Source: DAOVGZ01 sp964477815
GTDB taxonomy: Bacteria; Babelota; Babeliae; Babelales; Vermiphilaceae
DNA: 6,681 nt
Assembly (NCBI GenBank): GCA_964477815.1
Contig: CAYZEO010000037.1
Span: 1-6,681, forward strand
Direction of reading: 5' to 3'
In this document: piece after piece, positions 5,591-6,681 of the stretch
Position numbering within the stretch: position 1 is the first letter of the stretch
How the letters are laid out: each line of letters opens with the position of its first letter
Translations under genes and position numbers: made by a program
The notes under the pieces: generated by a model
The model's database searches: none
What the model saw: only the letters and a program-made list of their open reading frames with translations
Told to the model about the DNA's origin: nothing

Positions 5591-6421
5591 ATGAAAAGGC
5601 TTTTCTTGTTAACACTTTCTACAGCAGCAATTTTTTGTGGGTTACACACAGTGGATCCGGCTAATCAAAAAACTGATAAACATGCAGTTGTTGAGATTGG
5701 TGCAAAAAATTTTGAACAATTTGCTCAGGCAAAAAAACCTTTTATTATTGATATTTGGTCAGAACGGTGTGATCCATGCAAAAGAATGAAACCAATCTTT
5801 GAGAAAGTCGCAAAAAACAATCCAGATTACGCTTTTGGAAGCCTTGATATTCAAAAAGAAGGGGAACTTGGAAAACGACTCCAGGTTAGAAGTTTGCCTA
5901 CATTCATTGTTATTAAAGAGGGCAAAGAATATGGAAGAATTATAGGGGCAGTTACTTCTTGTGCAAAAGATCTTTCTGAAAAAATTAACGAGTGCCTTGC
6001 AAATAAAAAACCCACGGAAATAGGAAGCGATATAGCGTTGAGTCCTCAGGAATGTTTTCTAAAACTGACTTCGCTCATGCAAAAACCGTCAGAAAAAGAT
6101 CAGGTTGAAGAATTAAAGGGACTTTTAAAGGCCGGCCTCACTCCTAACATGGTTTTTATGGAAATACCTGCTATGAGCAATAGACCCGCATTTAAGCTTA
6201 CCACTATCTATATGATTCTTGGAACCAATAAAGCACTCCTTCAAGTTTTGATCGATCATGGGGCAGATATTGATCAGGTAAATGCTGAAATTGACCTAAG
6301 AATTAATGATTTCAATAAAGAGATTGCAAGAATGAGTGAGTTTAAAAAGATGTTGAAGGAACATGCTGAAAAAATTAATGAATGCCCTACAAATAAAACT
6401 AAACCAACTCCAGGAAGCTGA
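5591..6421 (+). CDS. Exported thioredoxin-fold protein fused to degenerate ankyrin repeats
   Basis: This 276-residue protein starts at an ATG preceded by a strong GAGGGGGAA ribosome site. Residues 1-18 are an export signal. A thioredoxin domain spans about 32-136: the redox site is WSERCDPCK with Cys60 and Cys63 (CDPC rather than the usual CGPC), and the cis-proline is Pro103 in RSLPTF. This predicts thiol-disulfide exchange outside the cytoplasm. After a linker, residues about 168-231 look like two weak ankyrin repeats; the second is clear (LLQVLIDHGADIDQVN). Ankyrin repeats bind proteins and are frequent in host-associated bacteria, so a targeted oxidoreductase is a reasonable inference. 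The tail is charged and helical. Residues 260-276 resemble 130-146 (both begin EKINEC and end GS). The last codons overlap an out-of-frame recombinase remnant, so the present C-terminus may be acquired. Extra cysteines at 124, 135, 155 and 265 could form disulfides. Confidence 0.85.
   Translation: MKRLFLLTLSTAAIFCGLHTVDPANQKTDKHAVVEIGAKNFEQFAQAKKPFIIDIWSERCDPCKRMKPIFEKVAKNNPDYAFGSLDIQKEGELGKRLQVRSLPTFIVIKEGKEYGRIIGAVTSCAKDLSEKINECLANKKPTEIGSDIALSPQECFLKLTSLMQKPSEKDQVEELKGLLKAGLTPNMVFMEIPAMSNRPAFKLTTIYMILGTNKALLQVLIDHGADIDQVNAEIDLRINDFNKEIARMSEFKKMLKEHAEKINECPTNKTKPTPGS
5978..6008 (+). repeat. Internal direct repeat, copy 1 (thioredoxin-ankyrin gene)
   Basis: This 31-base segment coding for EKINECLANK recurs at 6368-6398 with 27 of 31 identical positions, in the same reading frame 390 bases later. 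It lies at the end of the thioredoxin domain. Confidence 0.65.
6368..6398 (+). repeat. Internal direct repeat, copy 2 (end of the thioredoxin-ankyrin gene)
   Basis: This is the second copy of the 31-base segment at 5978-6008, coding for EKINECPTNK. Nucleotide similarity fades directly after 6398, about where the recombinase-like reading frame becomes recognisable. That suggests a junction between two sequence origins. Confidence 0.6.
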
Positions 6422-6631
6422 AAATAACTACTACATTACCGCAAAATATGTCTTGGAGGTTGCAAACAAGGCACATGATCTGTTTATGGGTTCGGAAGTG
6501 CTGAAAGAAGGCAACTGCTGACATTGGTACTTCAGAACATTAAATTGGATGGTGAAAAGATCGTCTACGAGGCAAAAAAACCCTTTGATATGATGCTTGC
6601 CGCCACTCGAAGTCTCAAGTGGCGGGGCTGA
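6399..6631 (+). pseudogene. C-terminal remnant of a large serine recombinase, frameshifted
   Basis: In the frame of 6399 the sequence reads LNQLQEAENNYYITAKYV, then LEVANKAHDLFMGSEV, and hits a stop at 6519. The frame of 6503 continues the same family with ERRQLLTLVLQNIKLDGEK, then IVYEAKKPFDMML and a final SLKWRG before TGA at 6629-6631. Together these match the C-terminal end of large (resolvase/recombinase-type) serine recombinases, where LLxxVLxNxxLDG(K)K followed by KKPFD is characteristic. The switch occurs at about 6498-6503, by one missing or two extra bases. The catalytic resolvase domain, the recombinase domain and the zinc ribbon are all absent, so this is a dead fragment; the frameshift itself could be a sequencing error. 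Its 5' edge lies within the last codons of the thioredoxin-ankyrin gene in another frame, and its stop lies inside the tRNA-Asp gene. Confidence 0.8.
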
Positions 6632-6681
6632 CGAGACTCGAACTCGCGACCTTCCGCGTGACAGGCGGACGCTCTAACCAA
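6620..6681 (-). tRNA. trnD: tRNA-Asp (GTC), 5' part beyond the window
   Basis: The reverse complement gives most of a tRNA. It includes D-loop/stem GGTTAGAGC, anticodon arm TCCGC-CTGTCAC-GCGGA with anticodon GTC (bases 6662-6660), T arm GCGAG-TTCGAGT-CTCGT, acceptor 3' strand CAGCCCC, discriminator G and an encoded CCA ending at 6620. About 15 bases of the 5' end (acceptor strand and start of the D arm) lie past the right edge. All visible stems pair, so the gene appears functional. Its 3' end overlaps the last four codons of the recombinase remnant on the other strand, a typical sign of recombinase integration at a tRNA gene. Confidence 0.95.

Noticed and set aside
1..6681. CRISPR array or other regularly spaced repeats
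   Set aside because: No regularly spaced repeat units were seen; the only repeats are the two-copy segment in the thioredoxin-ankyrin gene and simple inverted repeats.

Overview
The window looks like a piece of a small, AT-rich bacterial genome with many secreted proteins. A Dependentiae (TM6/Babeliae-like) or similar host-associated lineage fits best. This is inferred from the gene mix (exported amide hydrolases, a thioredoxin-ankyrin fusion and a short Lys/Tyr-rich protein of a type I associate with CPR and Dependentiae genomes) and not from any marker gene. The run of ten Ns at 3867-3876 shows that this is a draft assembly.

Layout. The left edge (1-363, +) holds the 3' part of a HepT/DUF86-type toxin gene. 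It converges on a block of minus-strand genes. The first unit, in transcription order, is a type II L-asparaginase (2964-1888), a choloylglycine-hydrolase-family Ntn amidase (1853-831) and the ribosome-rescue peptidyl-tRNA hydrolase ArfB (834-406). The amidase and arfB genes overlap by ATGA. Upstream lie an exported META-domain protein (3594-3073) with its own terminator, a short startless plus-strand reading frame (3543-3731) that looks like a gene remnant, a small conserved-looking gene broken by the assembly gap (4005-3841), and an exported NAPE-PLD/UlaG-like metallo-beta-lactamase-fold hydrolase (5263-4184). Three intrinsic terminators separate these minus-strand units.

A 327-base divergent intergenic region (5264-5590) contains a long two-part hairpin. 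To its right is an exported thioredoxin with two degenerate ankyrin repeats (5591-6421, +). Its 3' end runs into an out-of-frame, frameshifted C-terminal remnant of a large serine recombinase (about 6399-6631). That remnant stops inside the 3' end of a minus-strand tRNA-Asp(GTC) gene, which runs off the right edge.

Functional picture. Five of the encoded proteins carry N-terminal export signals, and three of them are hydrolases that act on amides, lipid amides or amino acids. This fits scavenging from, or interaction with, a host or other surroundings. The right edge reads as a decayed site of recombinase-mediated integration at a tRNA gene. I did not find a complete novel defence or mobile system. 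The most unusual items are the recombinase/tRNA scar with its chimeric gene end, the thioredoxin-ankyrin fusion, the startless membrane-type ORF and the 59-base hairpin.
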